DNA of 10,206 bases from 0-14-0-20-45-22 sp041645495 (GCA_041645495.1 JBAZPZ010000073.1:1-10206); one strand, 5' to 3'. Counted from the first letter of the stretch, positions 1-6,976 are shown. The notes: a model not told the origin generated them from the letters alone. A program made the numbers and translations.

Positions 1-574
1 AATCATAATTATGAACCGGCCCCTGGATAAAGGCAATATCTTTATGCCCCAGACGAATCAGGTGATTGGTCATCTTAAAGGCCATATTGAAATTGTCCAG
101 TACCACGGAAGTCGTTCCGGCTTTTCCGCGCGGGACAGATATGAATACCGACGGGGTCTTATATTTAGCCGTAAGATTATAGATTTCGTCGTTTTGGGAG
201 GATGGTGCCATAATAACCAACCCATCTACAGTTCTGCCGTTCAGAAACCGTGAAACCGTTTTCATTTCTTCCTCTTCATCATGGGCACTTCCGATGATGA
301 TTTGGTAGCCAAACTGGTTCACATGATTGATGATTCCGCGGATGATTTCAGTGAAGTAGGTACTGCTCGCATCCGGAAAAACCATACCGATGATTTTGGT
401 CTGCTTGCTCTGCAGAACCCGAGCACTGATATTTGGCGTAAAGTCATGTTTTTTAATGGCACTCAGCACCTTTTTCCGCGTGACGGCTTTGACCTTTCCG
501 GTATTGTTGATCACACGCGAGACCGTTGCTGTCGAGACTCCCGCCAGTTTTGCCACATCTACGATCGTTGCCAT
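1..574 (-). CDS. LacI-family transcriptional regulator (C-terminus beyond window)
   Basis: Partial gene: 191 codons from the ATG at 574 down to base 1, with no stop inside the window. It encodes a DNA-binding repressor or activator that normally responds to a sugar or related ligand. The N-terminus (residues 3-22, TIVDVAKLAGVSTATVSRVI) is the classic LacI helix-turn-helix. A hinge segment (ISARVLQSKQT) follows, then the start of the periplasmic-binding-protein-like core (TKIIGMVFPDASSTYFTEII, later DGLVIMAPS and HLIRLGHKDIAFIQGP). The start is set by the family N-terminus and by an AGGA about 10 bases upstream. Palindromic operators overlap the likely promoter at 606-652, suggesting autoregulation. 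Family assignment is secure from the motifs. The ligand and target genes cannot be read, because the specificity half and the downstream genes lie outside the window. Confidence 0.95.
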   Translation of the reverse strand, partial: MATIVDVAKLAGVSTATVSRVINNTGKVKAVTRKKVLSAIKKHDFTPNISARVLQSKQTKIIGMVFPDASSTYFTEIIRGIINHVNQFGYQIIIGSAHDEEEEMKTVSRFLNGRTVDGLVIMAPSSQNDEIYNLTAKYKTPSVFISVPRGKAGTTSVVLDNFNMAFKMTNHLIRLGHKDIAFIQGPVHNYD

Positions 575-605
575 ATTTTGAGCATCCTAATTTTACTGAT
601 CATTT

Positions 606-635
606 AATGTAAACACTTACATTAATGTATACATT
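606..635. promoter_or_regulatory. Tandem palindromic operators upstream of the LacI-family gene
   Basis: Two palindromes abut. One is AATGTAA-ACAC-TTACATT (606-623), whose core TGTAA..TTACA resembles LacI-family operators. The other is a perfect 12-mer, AATGTATACATT (624-635). Their junction forms a third palindrome, ACATTAATGT (619-628). They cover the -10 region and the transcript start expected for the regulator, so the simplest reading is autorepression by the adjacent LacI-type protein. The binding protein is inferred, not shown. Confidence 0.6.
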
Positions 636-652
636 TTAGATCCGTTTGTCAA
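624..652 (-). promoter_or_regulatory. Probable sigma70-type promoter of the LacI-family gene
   Basis: On the minus strand a perfect -35 hexamer TTGACA lies at 652-647. At 17 bp spacing the -10 candidate is TACATT (629-624, 4 of 6 consensus bases); TATACA at 15 bp spacing is an alternative. The -10 lies within the palindromes described separately. The assignment rests on the consensus match and on the position about 50 bp upstream of the start codon. Confidence 0.5.
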
Positions 653-779
653 TAGATTTTTATTTTGGTTGGACATCCCCCAATATTTTAGAACAATTGG
701 AGTTGTTTGTCAATTTGCATGGTTTGTATCGCAAAAAGTTGTTTTGCGGGACTACGGGCAAAAATAGACCTAATTCCAT

Positions 780-796
780 TCCCGACTGCATCGGGA
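780..796. repeat. Short GC palindrome inside the IS4 remnant
   Basis: TCCCGA-CTGCA-TCGGGA: perfect 6-bp arms around a 5-base loop. It lies within the IS4-type reading frame at the point where family similarity fades. It belongs by appearance to the same class as the palindromes at 973, 1643, 6977, 7098 and 7755. Confidence 0.6.
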
Positions 797-972
797 CATA
801 AAAGGTAAATTCCGGGATTCCGAACACCCGTTTCGAGCAAATGAATATATGACCGGCCATTATCTTTAACTTTTGATTTAAATTCAAGACCACACTCATG
901 AAGAAAAAGGTTAAAAGGAGCAAAGCAAGAAGATTACGAATACTTTGGTAACGCAGAAGACGGATGTTCTCC

Positions 973-990
973 ATCCCGAAGATTCGGGAT
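973..990. repeat. Short GC palindrome inside the IS4 remnant
   Basis: ATCCCGAA-GA-TTCGGGAT: perfect 8-bp arms around a 2-base loop. It encodes SRIF within KQSRIFGMENIR of the transposase. As I recall the family, relatives carry about two residues fewer at this point, so part of the palindrome may be added sequence. This is inference from memory of the family. Confidence 0.6.
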
Positions 991-1157
991 TGTTTTACGA
1001 ACCGGATCGTTTCTTCAATCCTCCAGCGCTTGAAATACATCTTCGCGACTTGTCGGAGAACCGAACGGTTACGACGAAGCGGTTCTGTCGTGTTACGGTT
1101 CAGATGAAAAATGAATTTTGATGAATTAACTTAAGGTGAAAACCTGAAAGGAAAGTC

Positions 1158-1625
1158 ATGGAAAAAAGAAAGCATCTAAGTCCTCAACAAAAGATCATCG
1201 TTCTAAGAGAACATCTGGCCTCTTTAATTCATAAACCGCGGAGTTCGCCGAGGGCGCGGAGGATATTTCATAATTTTATTATTTAAAAAATATTTGGTCT
1301 TGATTATGGCTCTAAGTTATTAATAAATAGATAATCTCTGCGTTCTCAGCGTGCTCTGCGGTGAATTATTCAGGCTGGAAAATCAGGTTCCGTTAAGTCA
1401 ATTAAGTGAACGGTATCAGGTTCATGTCAATCTGCTTTACAGGTGGAAAAAGCAGTTATTTGAATCGGCATCCGATATATTTAGCCAGGTTCAGGTTCGT
1501 GAATCACAGGGACTGCAGGGGAAAGTTGTTCGTTTGGAAAATCGGTTAAAAGATAAAGATCAGTTGATTTCCGAACTGGTAGAGGAAAATATCACTCTAA
1601 AAAAAGTCTGCATGGGGAAATTTAA
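1158..1625 (+). pseudogene. IS3-type transposase orfA, split by a MITE-like insertion
   Basis: The gene starts at ATG 1158 behind a GAAAGGAAA ribosome-binding site. It reads MEKRKHLSPQQKIIVLREHL (1158-1217) and then runs into inserted DNA with a frameshift and a stop. Removing 160 bp (the element at 1219-1374 plus one copy of its CTGG target duplication) rejoins it in frame to ENQVPLSQLSERYQVHVNLLYRWKKQL from 1378 on. The product has a helix-turn-helix followed by a leucine-zipper-like coiled coil (LENRLKDKDQLISELVEENITLKK), as in IS3-family OrfA. At a run of seven A (1599-1605) the annotated frame goes on to VCMGKF. One base back it reads SLHGEI and stops at 1623-1625, directly before an ATG for orfB, which looks like the ancestral end. 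Intact length would be about 100 residues. Confidence 0.85.
1219..1374. mobile_element. MITE-like element, copy 1 (156 bp) with CTGG target duplication
   Basis: Non-coding element starting CCTCTTTAATTC and ending GAATTATTCAGG. Its ends are imperfect inverted repeats: the left end and the reverse complement of the right end share CCT....TAATTC. Each end then carries three 9-bp units: ACCGCGGAG, TTCGCCGAG, GGCGCGGAG on the left (1235-1261), and ACCGCAGAG, CACGCTGAG, AACGCAGAG on the right, read inward (1362-1336). CTGG flanks it on both sides (1215-1218 and 1375-1378). A second copy lies at 6950-7132, collinear apart from two palindrome insertions or replacements, with only about two substitutions in the 100-bp core. 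It encodes nothing, so mobilisation would need an enzyme from elsewhere. The boundaries follow from the two copies plus the reading frame it interrupts. Confidence 0.8.
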
Positions 1626-1890
1626 ATGGTCGTTGGATTAAACCCCGCCGATGGCGGGGATAACCGGAAGTAAGGGATCAGATCGTGGATTATATCGAAA
1701 AAACGATCCTTAGAACTGAGATAGACAAACACACAATTCTTTCCTGGATTGAAATTCATCCCGGTAAATATTACGCATGGAAAAAGCGCACCGGTATAGA
1801 TAATCACCATAACGGATTGCTTCCCAAAAGTCACTGGATTTTGCCGGAGGAATACAAAGCCGTTGTTATCTATGTGAAGCATTGCCTTTC
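1626..1890 (+). pseudogene. IS3-type transposase orfB, N-terminal remnant
   Basis: The reconstructed start is ATG 1626, touching the orfA stop. It reads MVVGLN and, after skipping a ~20-bp palindrome insertion at about 1642-1662, PEVRDQIVDYIEKT. From 1667 the frame is open through SWIEIHPGKYYAWKKR, NHHNGLLPKSHWILPEEYKAVVIY, the typical N-terminal region of this IS3-family OrfB group. Similarity ends near 1880-1890 (KHCLSKMSKFHQ is unlike the family, which continues into a GYRRL-type motif). The whole integrase core with the DDE triad is missing. The current frame continues to a stop at 1954 but this is junk. The element is dead and its right terminal repeat is gone. Confidence 0.8.
1643..1659. 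repeat. Palindrome inserted at the orfB start
   Basis: CCCCGCC-GAT-GGCGGGG, perfect 7-bp arms and a 3-base loop. Deleting 20 bp around it rejoins TTA AAC to CCG GAA GTA. This puts orfB in frame with the ATG at 1626 and gives a family-like sequence (GLNPEVRDQIV). That supports insertion into a once intact gene. Confidence 0.65.
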
Positions 1891-2027
1891 CAAAATGTCA
1901 AAATTTCATCAAGACAGCAACCATTTTTGTCCATTACACCAAAAAATGTTATGAAAAAGCAGTTATGCAATTTGCGTGTCTACTTTTTTCTTGTAAGTTC
2001 ATACTGACGGTATTCTATTTTGAAACG

Positions 2028-3065
2028 TTATCCTTTACTCACCAAATGGAATTCTCTCATTACTTTCTTTATTCTCTTTCCCTCCTCTAAATTTTCTATC
2101 CACTCCGTCGGAATCGATGATAATCCCAACGATGCCCCGAGGATGTTTCCCGCAATCGCGCTGGTTGAGTCGCTGTCGCCGTTGTGATTGACCGCCGCGA
2201 GAACGCCTGTACGGAAGTCGTTCTGATGGCTCAGCGAACAGAAGACCGCGATTGCCAGCGCCTCTTCGCCGACCCAACCTTCGCCGAGTCGGGCAATATT
2301 TTCAGACGTCGCCGGGACAGACTCTGCCAGTTCAACGGCTCTTTCCATGATTTGCAAACATTCAGCATGATTTGGCCATTTCTTCAAAATCGTTATGGAA
2401 TTGCCGACACTTTCGGGGAGTGATTTCCCGTTCATCAGTTCTGCGATAATCGTTGCCAAACATCCGGCAGAGAGATAGCCGCTGGGATGACCGTGCGTGA
2501 TGGCGGCGACTTCGCAACCCAGCCGAAAAGTTGCTTCTGAATCGTCGTGAAAGAGCAAACCGACCGGCGCGACCCGCATCACGCCGCCGCAACCTTTGCT
2601 GTCGTTCAAAGGTTTGGCGATTGTCCCGTATCCCCCGCTTTTCAGCGCGCTGAGACACGTGAACCCCGGCGATCTTCTCACAGATAACCACCGTTCCTTC
2701 TGCAGTGGCCCGGAGATGAGAGACGGATACTTTTTACTGGCAGAATCGGGCAGAGGCTCGCCCTGCGTGATCAGCCAGTGCAGATAGGATTGATAGACAA
2801 ATTCGACTTCCATGCTTTCGATATTGTCCTCTTCGGCAAATTTTCGCGCGGCGAGTAAACCTTCCAGCGTAAAAAGTGTCATCTGCGTATCGTCTGTAAT
2901 CCGACCTCTGCCGTTGTTGAATTCGACATATCCGGAGATGCCGTTTTCCCCATAGTATTGACGAATCTGATCGATATATAAATTTTCAATCGGTGCGCCC
3001 AACGCATCGCCAACCGCGCCACCGAAAATACATCCGAGCAATTTTTCATGATTGATTTTTAACAT
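2028..3065 (-). CDS. ADP-ribosylglycohydrolase family protein (ARH/DraG-like)
   Basis: A 345-residue cytosolic enzyme of the family that removes ADP-ribose from modified proteins or small molecules using a two-metal (Mg) centre. Family marks are in order: GGAVGDALG (15-23), the metal-binding T57-D58-D59-T60-Q-M, CGGVMRVAP (159-167), THGHPSGYLSA (190-200), GWVGEEALA (263-271) and NHNGDSDSTSAIAGNILGA (293-311), whose D297, D299 and T301 complete the metal site. All key residues are present, so it is predicted active. The length is normal for a stand-alone domain. GGAG seven bases before ATG 3065 supports the start. It follows the 81-aa gene by 14 bp on the same strand, so the two are probably cotranscribed. 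The substrate is unknown. DraG (nitrogenase reductase) is a family precedent, but nothing here points to nitrogen fixation. Confidence 0.95.
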   Translation of the reverse strand: MLKINHEKLLGCIFGGAVGDALGAPIENLYIDQIRQYYGENGISGYVEFNNGRGRITDDTQMTLFTLEGLLAARKFAEEDNIESMEVEFVYQSYLHWLITQGEPLPDSASKKYPSLISGPLQKERWLSVRRSPGFTCLSALKSGGYGTIAKPLNDSKGCGGVMRVAPVGLLFHDDSEATFRLGCEVAAITHGHPSGYLSAGCLATIIAELMNGKSLPESVGNSITILKKWPNHAECLQIMERAVELAESVPATSENIARLGEGWVGEEALAIAVFCSLSHQNDFRTGVLAAVNHNGDSDSTSAIAGNILGASLGLSSIPTEWIENLEEGKRIKKVMREFHLVSKG

Positions 3066-3079
3066 GATTTACTCCATGT

Positions 3080-3325
3080 TTAAAGGGTGTTTAAATATGT
3101 CTTAATTGTAGAAAGAGCAATTTGCCGATACCGGTCAAACGCCTGCCTGATTTCATTGTCTGTACTCTGGTCGATGATAAAGCGGTCGAGTGTTTCGAGT
3201 TTCAATAAATCCAGGCTGACTTTCGCCGCCTCGAGTTGCTGTTCCGGTGTACACAGCGTTTTGAGCACGGAGATTTTTTCGTCCAGGTCGTGCAATTCTT
3301 TTTCTAATTCCTTACAGTTCATCAT
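3080..3325 (-). CDS. Small helical protein of unknown function, upstream partner of the ADP-ribosylglycohydrolase
   Basis: An 81-residue protein that I do not recognise. It is rich in Leu, Glu, Lys and Asp. An amphipathic, coiled-coil-like N-terminus (ELEKELHDLDEKISVLKTL) is followed by a second helical stretch (EQQLEAAKVSLDLLKLETLDRFI) and a third (DNEIRQAFDRYRQIALSTIKTYL). There is no signal peptide and no membrane segment. ATGATG at 3325-3320 follows AAGAGAAG, giving a plausible start. The stop lies 14 bp before the hydrolase start, so the two genes form an apparent operon. The size, composition and pairing could fit a regulatory or binding partner, but no motif supports a specific role. 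Base composition resembles the neighbour, which supports a real gene. Confidence 0.65.
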   Translation of the reverse strand: MMNCKELEKELHDLDEKISVLKTLCTPEQQLEAAKVSLDLLKLETLDRFIIDQSTDNEIRQAFDRYRQIALSTIKTYLNTL

Positions 3326-3342
3326 CGTCTTCTCTTAATATA

Positions 3343-3761
3343 CTACTTTTCTACATCGTTAGTCTTCATTTCTGATAAATCCCAGCCTGACCCGACTCTT
3401 TTCAAACATCGTATCTGCTTCGAGTCGGCAATATTTCTCCAAATCTGAAGGGTGAAGAATTCGATCCGAAGCCGGCCTGTCAGGCATCCTTCCAATCGCA
3501 GCGGCGCCGTCAGTTCAATCGTAGAAAATTTTAACACATCATCCCGGTTGTGAACCGTTTTCTAATTCATCGGTCCGGCGGGAAGCGATAGATTATTGCC
3601 GCCTAGCGTAGATACCGGAAGCGCCGGGTTGTAGGTATAGCTCCGACTACCGGATTCCACCGGTTTATCTTCCTGCATCCCCCCGCTTGCGTGAGAAACC
3701 ACTGCTGTTCCTTCACGTTTGATGGCGGCCAGACGTCCGATTCCACCCACTCACAACCGGA
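3343..3761 (-). pseudogene. CocE/NonD (peptidase S15) hydrolase, decayed C-terminal fragment
   Basis: Reading the minus strand from 3761 gives EWVESDVWPPSNVKEQQWFL, the 'WPP' entry to the C-terminal jelly-roll domain of X-Pro dipeptidyl-peptidase/CocE-type hydrolases. At a run of six C (plus strand 3679-3684) the frame shifts by one base and continues as SGSRSYTYNPALPVSTLGGNN, a strong family signature, then LSLPAGPMN. An in-frame TAG at 3564-3562 follows. The same frame goes on as NRDDVLKFSTIELTAPLRLEG and LTGRL, again matching the family. Similarity is lost near 3465, and the rest to the stop at 3343 is unlike anything I know. The catalytic N-terminal domain is absent. The fragment therefore carries at least one frameshift, one nonsense mutation and losses at both ends. 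The family call is from recalled motifs. Confidence 0.75.
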
Positions 3762-3918
3762 TTACATCGCCGTTTTAAAAACATTGCCGGAAATAGAAAA
3801 TATCGATAGTTTCCGCTATTCAGTTTTTTATCTGTTTTTTGATTTTATATTAAAGCGTCGACAATTAACGGACTATTAATTAAAGGATTCAAAATTCGTC
3901 CAAAACCCGGAGCATTTT

Positions 3919-5496
3919 ATGGATAAGTACATCTTAGCACACGACATGGGAACCAGTTCCAACAAAGCCATGCTGGTAACGGTTTATGGCGACATCATCG
4001 GCTCAACGAAAAAAGAATATCCGCTCTATGTGCCACAGACCGGTTTTGCCGAACAGGAACCGTACGACTGGTGGGATGCGATATGCGAAACATCGAAAGC
4101 AGTCATCCAAAAGACCGGCGTCAATCCGGCGGATATTGTCGGTGTTACATTTTCTTCGCAGATGCAGGGATTGGTGCTTGTTTCCAAAGAAGGCGAACCG
4201 CTTCGTCGGGCAATTTCCTGGGTTGACAGCCGCGCCGGTGATATTATGCGAGAACGCATTTGGACATGGCCGAGAGTTCAGGGTTACAATATTTTCCGCT
4301 TACTGAGATTCCTGAGGATTACCGGCGGCGCTCCCAGTCTGGCAGGGAAAGACATTATCGGTAAAATCCTCTGGTTGAAAAGACACGAACCGGATATCAT
4401 CGCGAAAACATATAAATACCTCGATCCCAAAGATTTCGTTGTTTATAAATTGACCGGCAATTACGTGAAATCGACCGATTTGGCCGTCGTCTGGTGGCTG
4501 CTGGATACAAGAAAAAACATTAATCAGTGGCATGCGGGACTCTGTAAAATGGTCGGAATCGAAACAGAGAAACTTCCGGAAGTGAAGACAAGCAAGGCGA
4601 TTGTCGGTTCAATAACCGAAACAGCCGCACTTGCCACGGGGCTTCTGCCCGGAACGCCCGTCATCAATGGCGCAGGTGATATTTCCGCCTCGGCACTCGG
4701 TTCCGGCGCTGTTGAAAACGGCAGACTGCATGTCCGGATCGGAACAAGCGGTGGCGTCGCGGGTCATTTCACGAAGCGGAAAATCGATATAGCACATTAC
4801 GCCGGTTGTATCGGAAGCGCTTACCCGGAAAAATATTATCTGGGAATCGCCACTCAGGATACGATGGGAATATGTCTCGAATGGGTTAAAAATAAAGTCA
4901 TTTACCATGCCGAAAAATTACAGCAGGAATATGAGGTCGATAAATTATATCAGGTACTGGATAAATTGGTGCAACGCGTGAAGCCCGGTTCCGACGGATT
5001 GATTTTTACACCCTGGCTTTACGGAGAACGCTGTCCGCTGAACGACGATACGCTCCGCGGCGGTCTCTATAATATCGGTTTGAATCACACCCGCAGTCAC
5101 ATTATCCGTGCCGTATTTGAAGGAATCGCCATGAATGCCCTCTGGGCGCTTGAAACCATGGAAAATCTCTTTGAAAAAGTCGATGATTTAAACTTCGTGG
5201 GCGGTGGTGCGCTGAGCGATACGTGGTGCCAGATCATCGCCGATATTATGAACCGCCCGATTCATCAGGTCACCGATCCCCAACAAGCGGCTGGAAAAGG
5301 CGTCGCATTGCTTGCCAGCTGGTCTCTCGGATATATCAAGACTTTTGAAGATATCGGTAAGCACGTCAAAATCAAAAACACCTTTTATCCTATCCCCGAA
5401 AACCGGGAAGTTTATGATAAACAGTTCAAGGCTTTTAAAAAATTGTATAAACTGAACCGCAAATGGTACGCGCATATGAACAGTAAGACGAAATAG
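3919..5496 (+). CDS. FGGY-family carbohydrate kinase (xylulokinase-like)
   Basis: A 525-residue cytosolic sugar kinase expected to phosphorylate a ketose or polyol with ATP. It has two actin-like domains. The N-terminal phosphate-binding motif is HDMGTSSNKA (D9-G-T). The substrate region SSQMQGLVLV (79-88) aligns with the xylulokinase QMHG motif but has Gln in place of His. ISWVDSRA (99-106) is typical. GAGDISASALGSG (251-263) carries the putative catalytic base D254. GTSGG (275-279) and VGGGALSDTWCQIIADIMNRPI (427-448) form the ATP site. The length is slightly above the usual 480-510. GGAG 7-8 bases before the ATG supports the start. The alpha/beta hydrolase follows after 9 bp, so the two form an operon. 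The His-to-Gln change argues against calling it xylB. L-ribulokinase, glycerol kinase or another FGGY specificity is possible. Confidence 0.93.
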   Translation: MDKYILAHDMGTSSNKAMLVTVYGDIIGSTKKEYPLYVPQTGFAEQEPYDWWDAICETSKAVIQKTGVNPADIVGVTFSSQMQGLVLVSKEGEPLRRAISWVDSRAGDIMRERIWTWPRVQGYNIFRLLRFLRITGGAPSLAGKDIIGKILWLKRHEPDIIAKTYKYLDPKDFVVYKLTGNYVKSTDLAVVWWLLDTRKNINQWHAGLCKMVGIETEKLPEVKTSKAIVGSITETAALATGLLPGTPVINGAGDISASALGSGAVENGRLHVRIGTSGGVAGHFTKRKIDIAHYAGCIGSAYPEKYYLGIATQDTMGICLEWVKNKVIYHAEKLQQEYEVDKLYQVLDKLVQRVKPGSDGLIFTPWLYGERCPLNDDTLRGGLYNIGLNHTRSHIIRAVFEGIAMNALWALETMENLFEKVDDLNFVGGGALSDTWCQIIADIMNRPIHQVTDPQQAAGKGVALLASWSLGYIKTFEDIGKHVKIKNTFYPIPENREVYDKQFKAFKKLYKLNRKWYAHMNSKTK

Positions 5497-5505
5497 ACGC
5501 TATCC

Positions 5506-6366
5506 ATGAATGATTTAGCGGAATTCTGTTCACCCGAAACCATCTGCAGTACCCGTCAGATTGAAGTCAACGAAAATGTCACTCTGCATGTGATCACGTT
5601 TTCACCGGTAAATACGACCGGCAATCCCGAAATCGTTTTTGTGCCGGGCTGGATTTCACTAATGTCCGGCTGGAAGAACGCATTGATCGAAATGAGCCGT
5701 GATTTTACGATCCATTACGTCGAAACTCGCGAGAAAAAATCATCAACCGTCAAAGGAAAAGTCAGTTATGAGGTAGAGGATTTCGCCCGCGATGTCGCCG
5801 CTGTGATCGATACATTCGGATTGAAGGATCGCGAATACATCCTCGGCGGAAGTTCGCTCGGCGCGACTGCGATCGTAGAAAGCTACCATTTTCTGAACAC
5901 TCAACCGCTTTGTCTGGTGCTCATTGGAGTCAATGCTGTTTTCTATGCGCCGAAATTCTGGGTAAGTTTTGTTCGTATCTTTCCGCCGCGTCTTTATCTG
6001 GTCTTTAAACCGATCCTGAAATGGTACCTGCGGACTTTCCGGTTGGATATACAGAATGATTATGCGCAATATGAGAAATATTGCCGGAACATCGAATCCG
6101 CCGATCCTTGGCGATTGAAAAAATCGGCGCTCGCTTTTGTCTGTTATTCCATCTGGAATCGTCTGCAAGACATTGACATTCCGACGCTTTTATTCGGCGC
6201 TTCCAAAGACGAACTCCATAATCGGGAGAATATCCTCCGCATCAATGAATTGTTGCCCGGCAGCACTTATGTCGATCTGGAAACCAACAGCAACACGCAT
6301 AATGAACTTATGGTCAAAGAAATGCGAAAGTTTCTTACAAAGATTGCATCTCCGGCAGAAGTCTGA
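5506..6366 (+). CDS. Alpha/beta-hydrolase fold protein
   Basis: A 286-residue predicted cytosolic hydrolase. The oxyanion-hole strand is IVFVPGWISLMSGW (43-56). The nucleophile elbow is GGSSLGATA with G115-S-S117-L-G119, making S117 the likely nucleophile. A cap-like stretch rich in aromatic and basic residues occupies about 146-200. The acid is probably D235 in LLFGASKDELH and the base H265 in SNTHNELM, both at the usual spacing from the elbow. The complete triad suggests an active esterase, lipase or related enzyme, but the fold is too general to assign a substrate. ATG 5506 begins 9 bp after the kinase stop with no strong ribosome-binding site, so translational coupling is likely. Pairing with a sugar kinase suggests a role in carbohydrate or glycoside ester use (inference). 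Confidence 0.88.
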   Translation: MNDLAEFCSPETICSTRQIEVNENVTLHVITFSPVNTTGNPEIVFVPGWISLMSGWKNALIEMSRDFTIHYVETREKKSSTVKGKVSYEVEDFARDVAAVIDTFGLKDREYILGGSSLGATAIVESYHFLNTQPLCLVLIGVNAVFYAPKFWVSFVRIFPPRLYLVFKPILKWYLRTFRLDIQNDYAQYEKYCRNIESADPWRLKKSALAFVCYSIWNRLQDIDIPTLLFGASKDELHNRENILRINELLPGSTYVDLETNSNTHNELMVKEMRKFLTKIASPAEV

Positions 6367-6446
6367 ATCCTGACTCATGTAACGAGTAGATAAAAAGGCC
6401 TCCGACCTCGGATTATTGACCTCTGACCTCATTTCAGCGACTTTTT

Positions 6447-6479
6447 AGGTACTTCGGAGAACCTTTAAGGTGCTTCGGA
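6447..6479. repeat. Direct repeat in the intergenic space after the hydrolase
   Basis: AGGTACTTCGGA (6447-6458) and AGGTGCTTCGGA (6468-6479) differ by one base and repeat with a 21-bp period. Just before them is a GACCTC-rich stretch (6398-6430: three GACCTC copies). The 6367-6513 interval holds no gene and no clear plus-strand terminator. Confidence 0.35.
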
Positions 6480-6513
6480 TATATTTTTCTATTCTGGTTT
6501 ATGTGCGAATAAC

Positions 6514-6550
6514 AAAAAGCCCGTCCAGCAGAAACCGGTCGGGCTTAAAA
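6514..6550 (-). terminator. Rho-independent terminator for the minus-strand sorting-domain gene
   Basis: AAGCCCG (6517-6523) pairs with CGGGCTT (6540-6546), with extra CC/GG pairing inside. On the minus strand the stem is followed by TTTTTGTTATT, a normal U-tract. It lies about 55 bp past the stop at 6606. It may also slow plus-strand transcripts, but the A-rich plus-strand flank makes minus the better call. Confidence 0.75.
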
Positions 6551-6605
6551 ATAGAGAAATGGAGTATTTATAGGAGTCCAAAACCAGAATAGATCGAATA
6601 CAAGT

Positions 6606-6949
6606 CTATTTAATCAATAAACATTTCCTCACGGAACTAAAATGATCTGTCTTCATTTTTATTATATAGACTCCGGATTGAATTCCGCTTGCATCCCAAT
6701 TTATCGTGTAGATACCTTCCTGATATTCACGATCGACAAGGTCTTTTACTAACCGACCTCGAATATCATATATGGATATATTGACTATCGATCTCTCCGG
6801 AAGCGAGAACGATATTTTCGTTTCTGAATTGAACGGATTTGGATAATTCTGAGAGATCTGAAAGGAATTTATCTTGCATTCGATATTGTCAATCGATACG
6901 AAATCTCCATATGTTACGCCATGTATTTTTACGGCAACCAATGTATTAT
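6606..6949 (-). pseudogene. Type IX secretion C-terminal sorting domain, 5'-truncated
   Basis: About 114 codons, ending at TAG 6606. QISQNYPNPFNSETKISFSLP opens the sorting domain, followed by VNISIYDIRGRLVKDL, GIYTINWDASGIQSGVYIIKM and a terminal RKCLLIK, matching type A sorting domains that send outer-membrane-exported proteins to the type IX machinery. Upstream there is only VKIHGVTYGDFVSIDNIE, the tail of an unknown passenger. The frame then meets the MITE-like element at 6950. A stop lies inside that element, and no signal peptide or passenger precedes it. It is a fragment of a larger secreted protein, not a functional gene, although a TTG at 6941 could formally start a 111-aa product. 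A good terminator still follows it. Confidence 0.8.
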
Positions 6950-6976
6950 CCTCTTTAATTCATAAACCGCGGAGTT

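Larger units (their letters stand above)
660..1130 (-). pseudogene. IS4-type DDE transposase, C-terminal remnant
   Basis: The open frame runs from just inside a stop at 1131-1133 down to the stop at 660. Recognisable homology starts near 1106 (LNRNTTEPL). The hallmark is YFKRWRIEETIRFVK, which fits the IS4-family Y-(2)-R-(3)-E-(6)-K signature containing the catalytic glutamate. It is followed by the usual hydrophobic stretch (RNLLALLLLTFFF) and KRVFGIPEF. The N-terminal part carrying both catalytic aspartates is absent, so it cannot transpose. Two perfect GC-rich palindromes lie inside the frame (780-796 and 973-990). The first falls where family similarity fades (FYVPMQSGM), and the residual tail after it looks random. 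The left end abuts the LacI-family promoter. No terminal inverted repeats were found. Confidence 0.85.

Noticed and set aside
11..607. Plus-strand open frames of 63-108 codons
   Set aside because: They are antisense shadows of the LacI-family gene, whose protein has clear family motifs on the other strand.
3343..3750. Two separate small genes (64 and 62 codons) on the minus strand
   Set aside because: They lie in one frame separated by a single TAG, and together with a shifted frame upstream they reconstruct one CocE/NonD C-terminal domain, so they are pieces of a pseudogene.
3770..3918. Promoter for the kinase operon
   Set aside because: The stretch is AT-rich, but I found no hexamer pair with acceptable spacing and did not want to force one.
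5188..6432. Minus-strand open frames of 80-141 codons
   Set aside because: They are shadows of the kinase and alpha/beta-hydrolase genes, with no family features.
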